A stretch of 64,000 nt of DNA from an uncultured Ruminococcus sp. (GTDB lineage Bacteria > Bacillota > Clostridia > Oscillospirales > Ruminococcaceae), in NCBI GenBank assembly GCA_900539835.1, contig UQDR01000002.1:73524-137523 (forward strand), read 5' to 3'. Positions 18,201-26,401 of this stretch are shown one piece after another. A program made the translations under genes and the position numbers. The stretch's first letter is position 1, and the number at the start of each line of letters is the position of its first letter. The notes beneath the pieces are model-generated. The model was given only the letters and a program-made list of their open reading frames with translations. It did no database searches and had not been told where the DNA came from.

Positions 18201-18547
18201 TATGAATCCACCTTTCCTAATAATTTGCTGATTTTTCTGAAAAGTCTTCTGTACCGATTAAATTTGATACCCTGCAACAATCAGAATTAGATTTGTATTA
18301 CACCAAAAACGGATAATAAAGAAACAACAAATGAGCCATTATGTGAATAATATGCCATAAATCAATCACCTGACTATCACATATAAACAAAAACAATAGC
18401 GTTGTTTTGTGCAAAATAAACAAATTGCATTTCCTACTTTTTAATTGCGCAAATTCACTAATTTATTCATATAATAAACAAATATTTTGTTGCGTATGCG
18501 TTGTTTTTTATAAGAAATGTCAAAAAAGGCTTACTAAGCTAATATTA
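18201..18547 (-). promoter_or_regulatory. Long 5' leader of the ABC operon with candidate operator sites
   Basis: About 340 bases lie between the predicted transcription start and the first GTG. No small gene is apparent. Two sites share GCGTTGTTTT: a 23-base exact mirror repeat at 18485-18507 (central GCGTATGCG) and a 7-5-7 inverted repeat AAAACAA-tagcg-TTGTTTT at 18390-18408. They may bind a LacI-type or similar regulator. No known riboswitch was recognised. Confidence 0.4.
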
Positions 18548-18576
18548 ATTATATCAATTGTTTACACTTTTGTCAA
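18548..18576 (-). promoter_or_regulatory. Strong sigma-A-type promoter of the ABC operon
   Basis: On the minus strand, TTGACA, a 17-base spacer and TATAAT: consensus in both boxes. The rest of the intergenic stretch up to 18912 is A/T-rich and shows no gene. Confidence 0.75.
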
Positions 18577-18912
18577 GGGCGATTGAGGGGTTATTTACAT
18601 TCTTTTTTTGTGCAAAAAGCTGGTTTGTTAATCATGCACAATTCTAAAAATGCTTTTTTGTGTATATTACATGAAAATACATTATTTTTTAATAAAATAT
18701 TCTAAGTTATTTTTTATTTACACTCATAAAAACAGAATTATTATTAATTAGTGTAACATCACTTTTGAATATAAAAGAATCTGTGGGATTTTAAACAAAA
18801 AACGCCGCATTCTTATTGAAATCGTGCTATCCTATTATGACAAATTTCACTGATTAATAATATTATAATTTGCTTATGGATATACTGAAAATTTAAGAAA
18901 GGAAGTAAAAAA

Positions 18913-19332
18913 ATGAATGTAAAAATACAGACGGACAAAAACAGCCGAAAAATAACCGCATCAATTTACGGCGATTTAGACCACCACACAGCTAAATATA
19001 TCCGAAGCGGTATTGACTCAGCGATCCATGAAAACAACCCCAAAAAGCTTATTATAGATTTTTCCAATGTTACATTTATGGACAGCTCAGGAATAGGATT
19101 GGTAATGGGAAGATATAAAATCATGAACGAAATTTCAGGAGAAGTCCTAATTGCCAACCCTCCCGCTTATATAAGAAAAGTAATGCAGCTTGCAGGACTT
19201 CACAAGCTTTGCCCAATAATAAATACAATTTCAGAGGATAAGCCTGTTAATGAACCTTTATCAGAAGAAACAGGCGATACAGAACCAACAGCAAAGGATA
19301 CTACAAAAATTTCGGAGGGACAAAACGCATGA
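18913..19332 (+). CDS. spoIIAA: Anti-sigma-F factor antagonist (STAS domain)
   Basis: The 139-residue STAS protein frees sigma-F in the forespore by displacing the anti-sigma factor. The phosphorylation loop reads FMDSSGIGLVMGRYK, with the switch serine at about residue 58. After the STAS domain (1-105) comes an acidic, low-complexity tail of about 30 residues, longer than in Bacillus. AAAGGA precedes the ATG. The stop overlaps the start of spoIIAB by four bases (ATGA), which couples translation. No clear sigma-H promoter could be picked out upstream. Confidence 0.95.
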   Translation: MNVKIQTDKNSRKITASIYGDLDHHTAKYIRSGIDSAIHENNPKKLIIDFSNVTFMDSSGIGLVMGRYKIMNEISGEVLIANPPAYIRKVMQLAGLHKLCPIINTISEDKPVNEPLSEETGDTEPTAKDTTKISEGQNA

Positions 19333-19784
19333 AACAGAAGATAGTAAACGAACTAAAAATGAGTTTTCCCAGCTTATCTGAAAATGAACGTTTTTCAAGG
19401 TTAGCCGTAAGCGGTTTCCTGTCTCAGCTTAACCCTCAAATCGACGAGCTTTCCGAAATAAAAACCGCTGTATCAGAGGGAGTGACAAACTGTATAGTCC
19501 ATGCCTACAGAAATGTTGCCGGAATTATATTCATGCAGGTACGCATAATGGAAAACGGAAAAATTTACATAAAAATCCGTGATAAAGGCTGTGGAATTCC
19601 CGACATAAAAAAAGCTATGGAACCGCTTTTTACCACCGCCCCCGATGAGGAACGTGCAGGTTTAGGATTTGCGGTCATGGAAAGCTTTATGGACAAAATA
19701 AAAGTAAGAAGCTCAGAAGGAAAAGGTACGACAATCATAATGGAAAAGACCTTAAAATCAAGGAAGGCTTTATTCGATATATGA
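19329..19784 (+). CDS. spoIIAB: Anti-sigma-F factor / serine kinase
   Basis: A GHKL-type protein kinase of 151 residues that binds sigma-F and phosphorylates SpoIIAA. The N-box is VSEGVTNCIVHAYRN, the G1 motif IRDKGCGIPD, and the G2 region RAGLGFAVMESFMD. Length and order match the family exactly. Its start overlaps the spoIIAA stop and its own stop overlaps the sigF start (ATGA), so all three are translationally coupled. Confidence 0.96.
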   Translation: MKQKIVNELKMSFPSLSENERFSRLAVSGFLSQLNPQIDELSEIKTAVSEGVTNCIVHAYRNVAGIIFMQVRIMENGKIYIKIRDKGCGIPDIKKAMEPLFTTAPDEERAGLGFAVMESFMDKIKVRSSEGKGTTIIMEKTLKSRKALFDI

Positions 19785-20446
19785 AAAAAAATGAAACAAA
19801 CAGTCTTGCTGAAAATAATCTTGGACTTGTTCATTTGTGTGCAAACCGTTTCAGAAACAAAGGAATTGAATATGATGATCTTTACGGAGCCGGCTGCATA
19901 GGGCTTTTAAAAGCATCAAAAGCATTTGACCCCGAAAGAGGAGTACGCTTTTCCACTTATGCAGTACCCGTAATTCTAGGAGAAATAAAGCGGCTTTTTC
20001 GTGACGGAGGCACCATAAAGGTAAGCCGTACACTGAAAGAGCTTTCTCTTCACATTACCCGACATCGTGAGCAATTTATTTTATCCGAAGGAAGAGAACC
20101 TACAGTTGAAGAGCTTTGTCTTCTATCAGGACAACCTGCGGAGTCTGTTATTGAAGCGCTTAATGTATCGCTTCCACCGCTGAGCTTAACTGAATCAAGC
20201 GACGAATCAGGGAACAGCGAATTTGATATACCCACAGAAGCTCCTGATTTATCAATAACTGACAAGCTATCGCTAAGGCAAGTCATGAATGACCTTGATC
20301 CAAAAGACAGAAAGCTTATATATCTTCGTTATTTTGAAAATAAAACCCAAGTGGAAACTGCAAAGATTCTTGATATGACTCAAGTCCAGGTTTCAAGGCG
20401 TGAAAAAAAGATTTTAAATCTCATGCGGCAAGAATTATATAATTAA
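19781..20446 (+). CDS. sigF: Forespore RNA polymerase sigma factor F
   Basis: A 221-residue sigma-70 family factor with region 2 (IEYDDLYGAGCIGLLKASKA; FDPERGVRFSTYAVPVILGE), region 3 and a C-terminal region 4 helix-turn-helix (NKTQVETAKILDMTQVQVSR). Third gene of the canonical spoIIA operon, which fixes its identity as sigma-F rather than sigma-G or sigma-B. A strong terminator follows. Confidence 0.96.
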   Translation: MKKNETNSLAENNLGLVHLCANRFRNKGIEYDDLYGAGCIGLLKASKAFDPERGVRFSTYAVPVILGEIKRLFRDGGTIKVSRTLKELSLHITRHREQFILSEGREPTVEELCLLSGQPAESVIEALNVSLPPLSLTESSDESGNSEFDIPTEAPDLSITDKLSLRQVMNDLDPKDRKLIYLRYFENKTQVETAKILDMTQVQVSRREKKILNLMRQELYN

Positions 20447-20463
20447 TTATAACATTTATCATT

Positions 20464-20498
20464 AGACGTTTCAATAAAGCGAAACGTCTTTTTTATTA
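20464..20498 (+). terminator. Terminator of the spoIIA operon
   Basis: Perfect 9-bp stem AGACGTTTC / GAAACGTCT followed by TTTTTTATT. Confidence 0.85.
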
Positions 20499-20613
20499 TA
20501 AAATTTCATTTTTCTAAATATAAAAATCGTACAAATTCCGCCAATAATCAATTATATAGTATAAAACTAAACAAAATCACAAAAATATAATTTATAATAC
20601 GGGATGTGATAAA

Positions 20614-21957
20614 ATGAGAAAATCAAATAACGAAAATAGCCTTGCCGGCACACCTGCAGGAAATGCAAACGAAATAAACGAGCTTTTAAGAAGATATGGC
20701 GTAAAATTCGGAATTTATAAAAACGGCGTTTTCAATGAACAGCTTTTTCCTTTTGACCCTATTCCGAGGGTAATAAGCGCTGAGCATTTTGCCGTTATCG
20801 AAAAAGGACTTATTCAGCGTGTGACAGCATTAAATATGTTTTTATATGATATATATCATGATAAAAAGATTATTAAAGACAACATTATTCCTGAAGATTT
20901 CGTATATATGTCTACTGGTTATCTTCCCCAATGCGAAGGCGTTAATCCTCCGAAAAATATCTATACTCATATTGCGGGTATTGACCTTGTTCAGGGGAAG
21001 GACGGCAAATGGTATATTCTTGAGGATAATCTCAGAATTCCTTCCGGGGCATCTTATCCTCTTATTGCAAGAGAGCTTACTCGAGTAGCTTCACCGAATA
21101 TCTTCTCGGATAATCCGATTTCAGATAACCGAAATTATGCAGAGCTTTTAAAAGAGACCCTTAACTTTTCCAACTGCGGGGGTATTAATGCAATACTAAC
21201 ACCGGGAAGATTTAACGCAGCATATTTTGAGCATTCATACCTTGCCGAACTGACAGGTTCGGTTTTAGTGCAAAATCATGAGCTTTTCGTTGAAAATAAT
21301 ATTCTTTATCACAAAACATATTCCGGCGAAAAGACCAAGGTCGGAGCACTTTATCGCAGAATTTCAGATGAATTTCTTGATCCTCTTACATTCATTCCTC
21401 AATCTCTTATCGGAATTCCCAATATTATGGAAGCATATCGATGCGGCAGCGTAGCGGTTGTCAATGCAATCGGAAACGGCGCAGCAGATGATAAAGGAAT
21501 ATATTATTTTGTACCGAAAATGATAAAATATTATTTAGGCGAAGAACCTATGCTAAGGAATGCTCCCACATATCTCCCCTTTTATGAAAAGGACAGAAAA
21601 TATATTCTTGAGAATATGGATAAGCTTGTAATAAAGGATGTTGCAGAATCCGGCGGATACGGCGTCACATTCGGCAAAGAGCTTTCAAAAGAAAAGCTTG
21701 AGGAGCTTAAATCAATAATAACACGGGAACCACGCCGATTTATTGCCCAGGAAATTATTGATTTTCTTGAGCTGCCAATTATGGACGGCGAAAAGGCTGT
21801 TATGAGAAAAGCCGATTTAAGAGCATTTGTTTTGTCAGGAGAATCCACAAAAGTTTGGCCGTCAGGTCTTACAAGATTCTCACGCAATCCCGATTCATTT
21901 GTAGTAAACTCATCTCAGGGAGGAGGTTTTAAGGATACATGGGTGTTATATCAATAG
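20614..21957 (+). CDS. Circularly permuted type 2 ATP-grasp protein
   Basis: A 447-residue protein of the permuted ATP-grasp family (DUF404/407). The hallmark blocks are visible: GKDGKWYILEDNLRIPSGAS (about residue 128) with the E-D-N-L-R-x-P-S-G core, VAVVNAIGNGAADDKGIYYF, LVIKDVAESGGYGVTFGKEL for nucleotide binding, and LRAFVLSG near the end. These enzymes are thought to ligate an amino group to a carboxylate using ATP, but no physiological substrate is known. Its 3' end overlaps the alpha-E gene by 19 bases. Start follows GGGATGTG-type weak ribosome binding sequence. Family certain, function open. Confidence 0.9.
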   Translation: MRKSNNENSLAGTPAGNANEINELLRRYGVKFGIYKNGVFNEQLFPFDPIPRVISAEHFAVIEKGLIQRVTALNMFLYDIYHDKKIIKDNIIPEDFVYMSTGYLPQCEGVNPPKNIYTHIAGIDLVQGKDGKWYILEDNLRIPSGASYPLIARELTRVASPNIFSDNPISDNRNYAELLKETLNFSNCGGINAILTPGRFNAAYFEHSYLAELTGSVLVQNHELFVENNILYHKTYSGEKTKVGALYRRISDEFLDPLTFIPQSLIGIPNIMEAYRCGSVAVVNAIGNGAADDKGIYYFVPKMIKYYLGEEPMLRNAPTYLPFYEKDRKYILENMDKLVIKDVAESGGYGVTFGKELSKEKLEELKSIITREPRRFIAQEIIDFLELPIMDGEKAVMRKADLRAFVLSGESTKVWPSGLTRFSRNPDSFVVNSSQGGGFKDTWVLYQ

Positions 21958-22637
21958 AACACAGCGACAGACTTTTTTGGCTTGGAAGATATACTGAAAG
22001 GGTTTTTACCACATTAAAAGCGCTTGAAAAACAATATGACAGCATGATTGATGATGACCCCATGCTTTATACAGAATTTCTGCAAAATTTCGGGCTTGAT
22101 GACACATATGGAAATATGCAGAACTTTGTTTCAAGCTTTTTGTTTGATAAAACTAATCCGTATTCTGTTGCATACAGTCTTGAAAAAGCCTATGACAACG
22201 GAATCGTACTTAGAGAAAATATATCATCAAAAGCCCTGTCATTTCTCCAGCTTGCAAAGGATACACTGGCTGTAGCCTTCAGCTCACAAAAAGGACTTCT
22301 GTTTTCCCTTCTTCCGTTAGAGGACAGTCTATTTGCTTTCTGGGGCTGCATAAATGAGTATATTTATGACGATGAAATAATAACTCTTTTAATGTGCGGA
22401 AAATATGTCGAACGGCTTGATTTGTATTTTCGTTTAAAATATGATATCAAATATATCAAGTTAGAATTTGAAAGACTATGCGATTACCTAAAGAGAGTTC
22501 CGGAAAACACCTCCTATAGGTATAATGCAAAATATCTTAATGATTTATCTGAAATTATTGATATAAAAGAAAATTATACCGACAGGCTTAATGACGCAAT
22601 AAAAAGTCTTGGAAATTTATTTTTGAAAGAAAAATAA
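21939..22637 (+). CDS. Alpha-E domain protein
   Basis: A 232-residue all-helical protein starting with the family signature (ISIEHSDRLFWLGRYTERVF), the alpha-E domain (DUF403) almost always encoded after a permuted ATP-grasp gene. The domain usually spans about 300 residues; this one is on the short side. It overlaps the preceding gene by 19 bases and precedes a transglutaminase gene by 24. Proposed roles as helper of the ATP-grasp ligase are inferred from genome context in the literature on amidoligases. Confidence 0.88.
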   Translation: MGVISIEHSDRLFWLGRYTERVFTTLKALEKQYDSMIDDDPMLYTEFLQNFGLDDTYGNMQNFVSSFLFDKTNPYSVAYSLEKAYDNGIVLRENISSKALSFLQLAKDTLAVAFSSQKGLLFSLLPLEDSLFAFWGCINEYIYDDEIITLLMCGKYVERLDLYFRLKYDIKYIKLEFERLCDYLKRVPENTSYRYNAKYLNDLSEIIDIKENYTDRLNDAIKSLGNLFLKEK

Positions 22638-22661
22638 TCATTAACATTACAGGAGGCTTTC

Positions 22662-23441
22662 GTGAAAAAACTTCATTTTTATTTTTCAACTAAGCTTACT
22701 TTTGATGATAACGTATATAACCATAGCTTTGCTTTGCGTTGTATCCCTATCAACAATAATGCTCAAAGCATATTAAATTATGACCTTGAAATAAAGCCTT
22801 TTGTGTCTGCACAGCTTACTATGGACGCATTCGGAAACAACGTTTTATGCGGATATATAAAAAAGGAACACAGATATCTTGATTTTGAAATAAGCGGAAC
22901 GGCTCAGATTGATTCAAATGCTAAAACTAATGATTATCTTCCCTGCTATTTATATCAGTCCGAATATACAAAGCCAAGCGATGAGCTGACAGAATTTTAT
23001 AAAGAAATAGCCGGTCAATGCAGCGTTTCTTCCCCGGATGAACGTGCAGCATTTTTTTCTCAGAGGCTTTTTGAGTGCATGACTTATGAAAAAAGTATTA
23101 CTAATACCGAAACCAAGGCCGCTGACGCATTTGAAATAAAAAAAGGAGTTTGTCAGGATTATTCTCATATAATGCTTTCGCTTCTGAGAATGGACAAGAT
23201 TCCCTGCCGGTATATCGCAGGACTTTCAAGCTATGCCGGTGAAACCCATAGCTGGATAGAGCTTTGGGACGGCAATGGCTGGATAGGCTTTGACCCTGCC
23301 AACAACTGCTTTCTGAATGATGATTACCTTGTATTTACTCAAGGAAGAGATTTCGGCGACTGTGCTATTGACCGAGGTATTATGTTCGGATCTTATACAA
23401 GACAAATGCAGCTTATTGCCTCAAGTCTGGAACAGCAATAA
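22662..23441 (+). CDS. Transglutaminase-like cysteine peptidase/amidase
   Basis: A 259-residue protein with an N-terminal beta domain (about 1-110) and a transglutaminase core: Cys in KGVCQDYSHIM (about 166), His in GETHSWIELW (about 203) and Asp in GFDPANN (about 218) form the expected triad. No signal peptide, so cytoplasmic. It begins at GTG with AGGAGG upstream. As third member of the ATP-grasp / alpha-E / transglutaminase trio it probably cleaves or exchanges the amide bonds that the ligase forms, but this is inference. Confidence 0.9.
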   Translation: MKKLHFYFSTKLTFDDNVYNHSFALRCIPINNNAQSILNYDLEIKPFVSAQLTMDAFGNNVLCGYIKKEHRYLDFEISGTAQIDSNAKTNDYLPCYLYQSEYTKPSDELTEFYKEIAGQCSVSSPDERAAFFSQRLFECMTYEKSITNTETKAADAFEIKKGVCQDYSHIMLSLLRMDKIPCRYIAGLSSYAGETHSWIELWDGNGWIGFDPANNCFLNDDYLVFTQGRDFGDCAIDRGIMFGSYTRQMQLIASSLEQQ

Positions 23442-23471
23442 GCGCTTTAAATTACTACCGTCTTTATATTG

Positions 23472-23500
23472 TTGCAAAAGATGAAAAAAAATGATATAAT
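23472..23500 (+). promoter_or_regulatory. Sigma-A-type promoter of rimM-trmD
   Basis: TTGCAA, 17-base spacer, TATAAT, about 35 bases before the rimM ATG. Confidence 0.6.
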
Positions 23501-23534
23501 AACAATTATTAAAATTAAGGACGGTGTTGAAATA

Positions 23535-24038
23535 ATGGAGCAATACCTTGAAATCGGAAAAATCGTATCCGTTTTCGGATTAAAAGGCGAAGTCAAGGTT
23601 CAGCCTTGGTGCGACTCCCCTCAATTTCTATGCGAATTTGATACTCTCTATTATAAAAGCGGTACACCCGTTATAATCGAAAGAGCAAGAGTTTCTAAAA
23701 ATATTGCAATACTTAAAATCAAGGATATAGACACTGTGGAACAGGCTCAGGCTGTCCGCAACCGTGTGCTGTATATGAACAGAGATGATGTAGAGCTTGA
23801 AAAAGGCTGTTATTTCGTTCAGGACCTTGTGGGACTTACTGTTTCCGACGCTGACACACAGGAAATATACGGAAAAATAATTGAAGTAAGCGAAACCGGT
23901 GCAAACGATGTCTATCACATAAAAAGCGATGACGGAAAAATGTATTATATTCCTGCTATTCCTCAGGTCATTATGAATATCGACCTCGATTCGGGAACTA
24001 TGACAATTAAGCCTCTTGACGGCTTGTTTGACGACTGA
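23535..24038 (+). CDS. rimM: Ribosome maturation factor RimM
   Basis: A 167-residue 16S/30S assembly factor that works on the 30S head domain. The N-terminal RimM domain begins LEIGKIVSVFGLKGEVKVQP, and the C-terminal PRC barrel contains YFVQDLVGLTV and KMYYIPAIPQVI. The ATG at 23535 fits the family N-terminus; frame extension upstream to 23469 would run into the promoter. It precedes trmD by 11 bases, the classic rimM-trmD pairing; rpsP and rplS are not in this window. Confidence 0.95.
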   Translation: MEQYLEIGKIVSVFGLKGEVKVQPWCDSPQFLCEFDTLYYKSGTPVIIERARVSKNIAILKIKDIDTVEQAQAVRNRVLYMNRDDVELEKGCYFVQDLVGLTVSDADTQEIYGKIIEVSETGANDVYHIKSDDGKMYYIPAIPQVIMNIDLDSGTMTIKPLDGLFDD

Positions 24039-24049
24039 GGACTATTAAT

Positions 24050-24790
24050 ATGAGAATTGACATAGCTACTTTATTTCCTGATTTATTGGAAAATTATCTG
24101 AATGAGAGTATAATCGGCAGATCTCGTGCAAAGAATATTTTTACAGCCTGTTGTCATAATATCCGTGATTATACAGAAGATAAGCACAGAAGAGTGGACG
24201 ATACGCCTTACAGCGAGCGGCAGGGAATGCTTATGCAGGCACAGCCTATTTATCGCTGCTGGCAGGCGGTCTGCAACATGACAAAAAGCCAGCCCCATGT
24301 TATATATATGTCGCCTCAGGGCAAAACCCTGACCCAGAAAAGATGCAGGGAACTTTCTGAGATGGACAGCATATTTATATTATGCGGGCATTATGAAGGC
24401 GTGGACAACAGAGTAATTGAAAAAATAGTTGACGAGGAAATCTCAATCGGCGATTATGTTCTGACCGGCGGCGAGCTTCCCGCTCTCGTTCTTGTGGACA
24501 GTGTGGTAAGAATGCTTGAGGGAACCCTCTCAAGCCAACAGGGATATACCGATGAAAGCCATTATAACGGATTGCTGGAATATCCGCAGTATACCCGACC
24601 GGAGGAATGGGAGGGCATGAGTGTTCCTAAGGTTCTTTTGTCGGGACATCACGCTAATATAAAAAAATGGCGGCATGAGCAATCTCTTCTCAATACCCTT
24701 AAAAAGCGTCCTGAGCTGTTGGAGAAATATCCTCTCACCCAAGAAGATCTGGCGGTTATAAACAGCTTTAACAAGGATTCTGAGGACTGA
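24050..24790 (+). CDS. trmD: tRNA (guanine-N1)-methyltransferase TrmD
   Basis: A 246-residue SPOUT methyltransferase that makes m1G37 in tRNA and prevents frameshifting. Family blocks present: MRIDIATLFPDLL, RRVDDTPYSERQGMLMQ (with the P-Y-G-G-region equivalent), CGHYEGVDNRVIEK and SIGDYVLTGGELPALVLVD in the trefoil-knot SAM site. Co-transcribed with rimM. The family usually has G-G-G in the early loop, here S-E-R-Q-G-M, a modest variation. Confidence 0.95.
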   Translation: MRIDIATLFPDLLENYLNESIIGRSRAKNIFTACCHNIRDYTEDKHRRVDDTPYSERQGMLMQAQPIYRCWQAVCNMTKSQPHVIYMSPQGKTLTQKRCRELSEMDSIFILCGHYEGVDNRVIEKIVDEEISIGDYVLTGGELPALVLVDSVVRMLEGTLSSQQGYTDESHYNGLLEYPQYTRPEEWEGMSVPKVLLSGHHANIKKWRHEQSLLNTLKKRPELLEKYPLTQEDLAVINSFNKDSED

Positions 24791-24796
24791 AAAGCC

Positions 24797-24853
24797 GTTT
24801 TCAACACGAAAATGTTAAAAACATTTGTATAGTTTGAATTAAGTGTTGAAAAC
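24797..24853. repeat. 11-bp inverted repeat with nested hairpin
   Basis: Perfect arms GTTTTCAACAC and GTGTTGAAAAC flank an inner small hairpin (AATGTT / AACATT). It has no T tract, so it is not a standard terminator. It lies just after trmD. Confidence 0.6.
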
Positions 24854-24952
24854 TAATTGTGCAAGATGTACAAACTCAGGGCTTTGGGGTCGTTCATTAT
24901 GAGCAAAAGATGAGAAATTACAAAAAAATATGATTTTTGTGGATATTTATCG

Positions 24953-24981
24953 TTGACTAATATGAAGTTGTCCTGTATAAT
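24953..24981 (+). promoter_or_regulatory. Sigma-A-type promoter of HPr gene
   Basis: TTGACT, 17-base spacer, TATAAT, about 85 bases before the HPr ATG. Confidence 0.65.
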
Positions 24982-25066
24982 ATATAGTATCAACAATGAT
25001 AAGTAATTATATAATTCATTGCTAAAATATTTCAATGAGAAACTTTATGATTGGAGAGATTTAATT

Positions 25067-25339
25067 ATGTTCGTAAAAGATGTAGTTGTTCAAAATCAGG
25101 TTGGCTTACATGCACGTCCTGCAACTTTTTTTATTCAGAAAGCTAATGAGTTCAAGTCTTCTATCTGGATTGAAAAAGAAGAAAGAAGAGTAAACGCAAA
25201 GAGCCTTCTTGGAATTCTTTCACTTGGTATTGTCGGCGGAACTTCTATCAGAATTATTGCTGACGGTGCTGATGAAGAGCTTGCAGTTCAGGGTCTTGTT
25301 GATCTGGTTGACAGCGGTTTCTCCGAAGATGCAAGATAA
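25067..25339 (+). CDS. HPr-family phosphocarrier protein
   Basis: A 90-residue cytoplasmic HPr. The active histidine lies in QVGLHARPATFF (His15-type site) and the regulatory serine in NAKSLLGILSLGI (Ser46-type site), so it can both carry PTS phosphate and be phosphorylated by HPr kinase. The ATG at 25067 follows GGAGAG at eight bases; the frame can be extended to 25019 but without support. Stands alone, not with ptsI, as is common in Clostridia. A Crh-like role is unlikely because the catalytic His is present. Confidence 0.93.
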   Translation: MFVKDVVVQNQVGLHARPATFFIQKANEFKSSIWIEKEERRVNAKSLLGILSLGIVGGTSIRIIADGADEELAVQGLVDLVDSGFSEDAR

Positions 25340-25358
25340 TAAATATTTATATAGAAAA

Positions 25359-25395
25359 AGCGTCTGACATAAAAAATGTCGGACGCTCTTTTTTA
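25359..25395. terminator. Bidirectional terminator between HPr gene and convergent unknown gene
   Basis: Stem AGCGTCTGACAT / ATGTCGGACGCT with T-rich sequence outside it on both strands. Confidence 0.85.
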
Positions 25396-25400
25396 TATAG

Positions 25401-25730
25401 TTAATCTTCGTGTGTATAAGGCGGGTCGCCGAAAGGATAAATCTGCTGATAATTTCTATATTCCTCAGCTGAAAGATCCGACCCTATGGGAATAAGCCCT
25501 GTGCAGTCGCCTGACGAACAAGCCGGATTATATCTGTCAAGAAGAACAGCCCGGTTATCTGCTTCTGTTTTTTTATAAGCATTAGCACATTTCTGTAATT
25601 CCTCAAAGGTCCTTATATCCTTGTCCATTAACCTGCGTTGTACGTTTGGCGATAACGTGTTAAAAAACTCATTGCTTGATACATCCTGATCCAGAAGATC
25701 AGAAAGGCAAAGGTGAACATTTTCCTGCAT
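25401..25730 (-). CDS. Small acidic protein of unknown function
   Basis: A 109-residue soluble protein, not recognised. It begins M-Q-E-N-V-H-L with GAGGAGG seven to eight bases upstream, which argues strongly for a real gene; a longer frame to 25829 lacks such a site. The middle (FFNTLSPNVQRRLMDKDIRT) looks helical; a central C-S-S-G-D-C motif and a Pro/Tyr-rich C-terminus stand out. No signal peptide or membrane segment. Convergent with the HPr gene, whose bidirectional terminator it shares. Confidence 0.7.
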   Translation of the reverse strand: MQENVHLCLSDLLDQDVSSNEFFNTLSPNVQRRLMDKDIRTFEELQKCANAYKKTEADNRAVLLDRYNPACSSGDCTGLIPIGSDLSAEEYRNYQQIYPFGDPPYTHED

Positions 25731-25833
25731 AATATTAATCCTCCTCTTTAATGATTTGTATGGTTTAATAAAAATATTATGCTCGGTTTGAATTAAGCAA
25801 TGCGTTAAAATCTTTTGCAATTTTTTCAACGAA

Positions 25834-25863
25834 AAAGAGCCTGCGAATTAACACAGGCTCTTT
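25834..25863 (-). terminator. Terminator after small secreted protein gene
   Basis: Perfect 10-bp stem AAAGAGCCTG / CAGGCTCTTT; on the minus strand the stem runs into CTCTTTTTC. Confidence 0.7.
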
Positions 25864-25906
25864 CTCAATTAAATTTATTTGGTAAGTGTATCGCTGACAG
25901 ATTTAT

Positions 25907-26317
25907 TTAGATAGTTGTGCTATACTTTTCAATATGTTCATAGGCTGAACCGCTATAAACATAGACGCTTGCATAAGCACGATAATCTTTACTCTTTGAA
26001 GCTGAATTATAAGTCTTGCTTGCAGTAGTACTTCCCGCATTTACATCTTTTGTTGCATAGTCAACGTCCTTCCACACGCCGTTAACTTTTTCCTGGAGAT
26101 AAACATAAACCTTAACGCGAGTTGCACTATCTTTTCCTCTTACTTCACAAGAAAATGTGATTGAATTAGTTCCTGTCCATGTAGCCGTAGGCTTCACATC
26201 ACTGGCATATAAGTAATATGGTGAAATTCCGGGAACATCTGCGGCAGCAATTGCTGTTGCTGAAGCCAAACAAAAAGACATGCATAAAACAATTAACATA
26301 GAAACAAATTTTTTCAT
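25907..26317 (-). CDS. Small secreted beta-rich protein of unknown function
   Basis: A 136-residue protein with a clear signal peptide (cleavage near A-I-A-A/A-D at residue 26) and a mature domain of about 110 residues rich in Thr, Ser, Val and Tyr, with alternating patterns suggesting an Ig-like beta sandwich. No cysteine pair or wall anchor. ATG 26317 has AAAGGA upstream. It follows the anti-sigma-like gene by about 85 bases in the same direction and may belong to the regulon of that sigma factor, which is inference. Confidence 0.75.
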   Translation of the reverse strand: MKKFVSMLIVLCMSFCLASATAIAAADVPGISPYYLYASDVKPTATWTGTNSITFSCEVRGKDSATRVKVYVYLQEKVNGVWKDVDYATKDVNAGSTTASKTYNSASKSKDYRAYASVYVYSGSAYEHIEKYSTTI

Positions 26318-26401
26318 AAAAAAACGTCCTTTCACAACAAATTTCTAAAATTTATTATGATTTAAAGTTTTTAATTTTTAATGCATTTTTTGTAACTATT
26401 T

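Noticed and set aside
18840..18912. Sigma-H promoter or Spo0A box before spoIIAA
   Set aside because: Candidates had several mismatches or wrong spacing; none is good enough to report.
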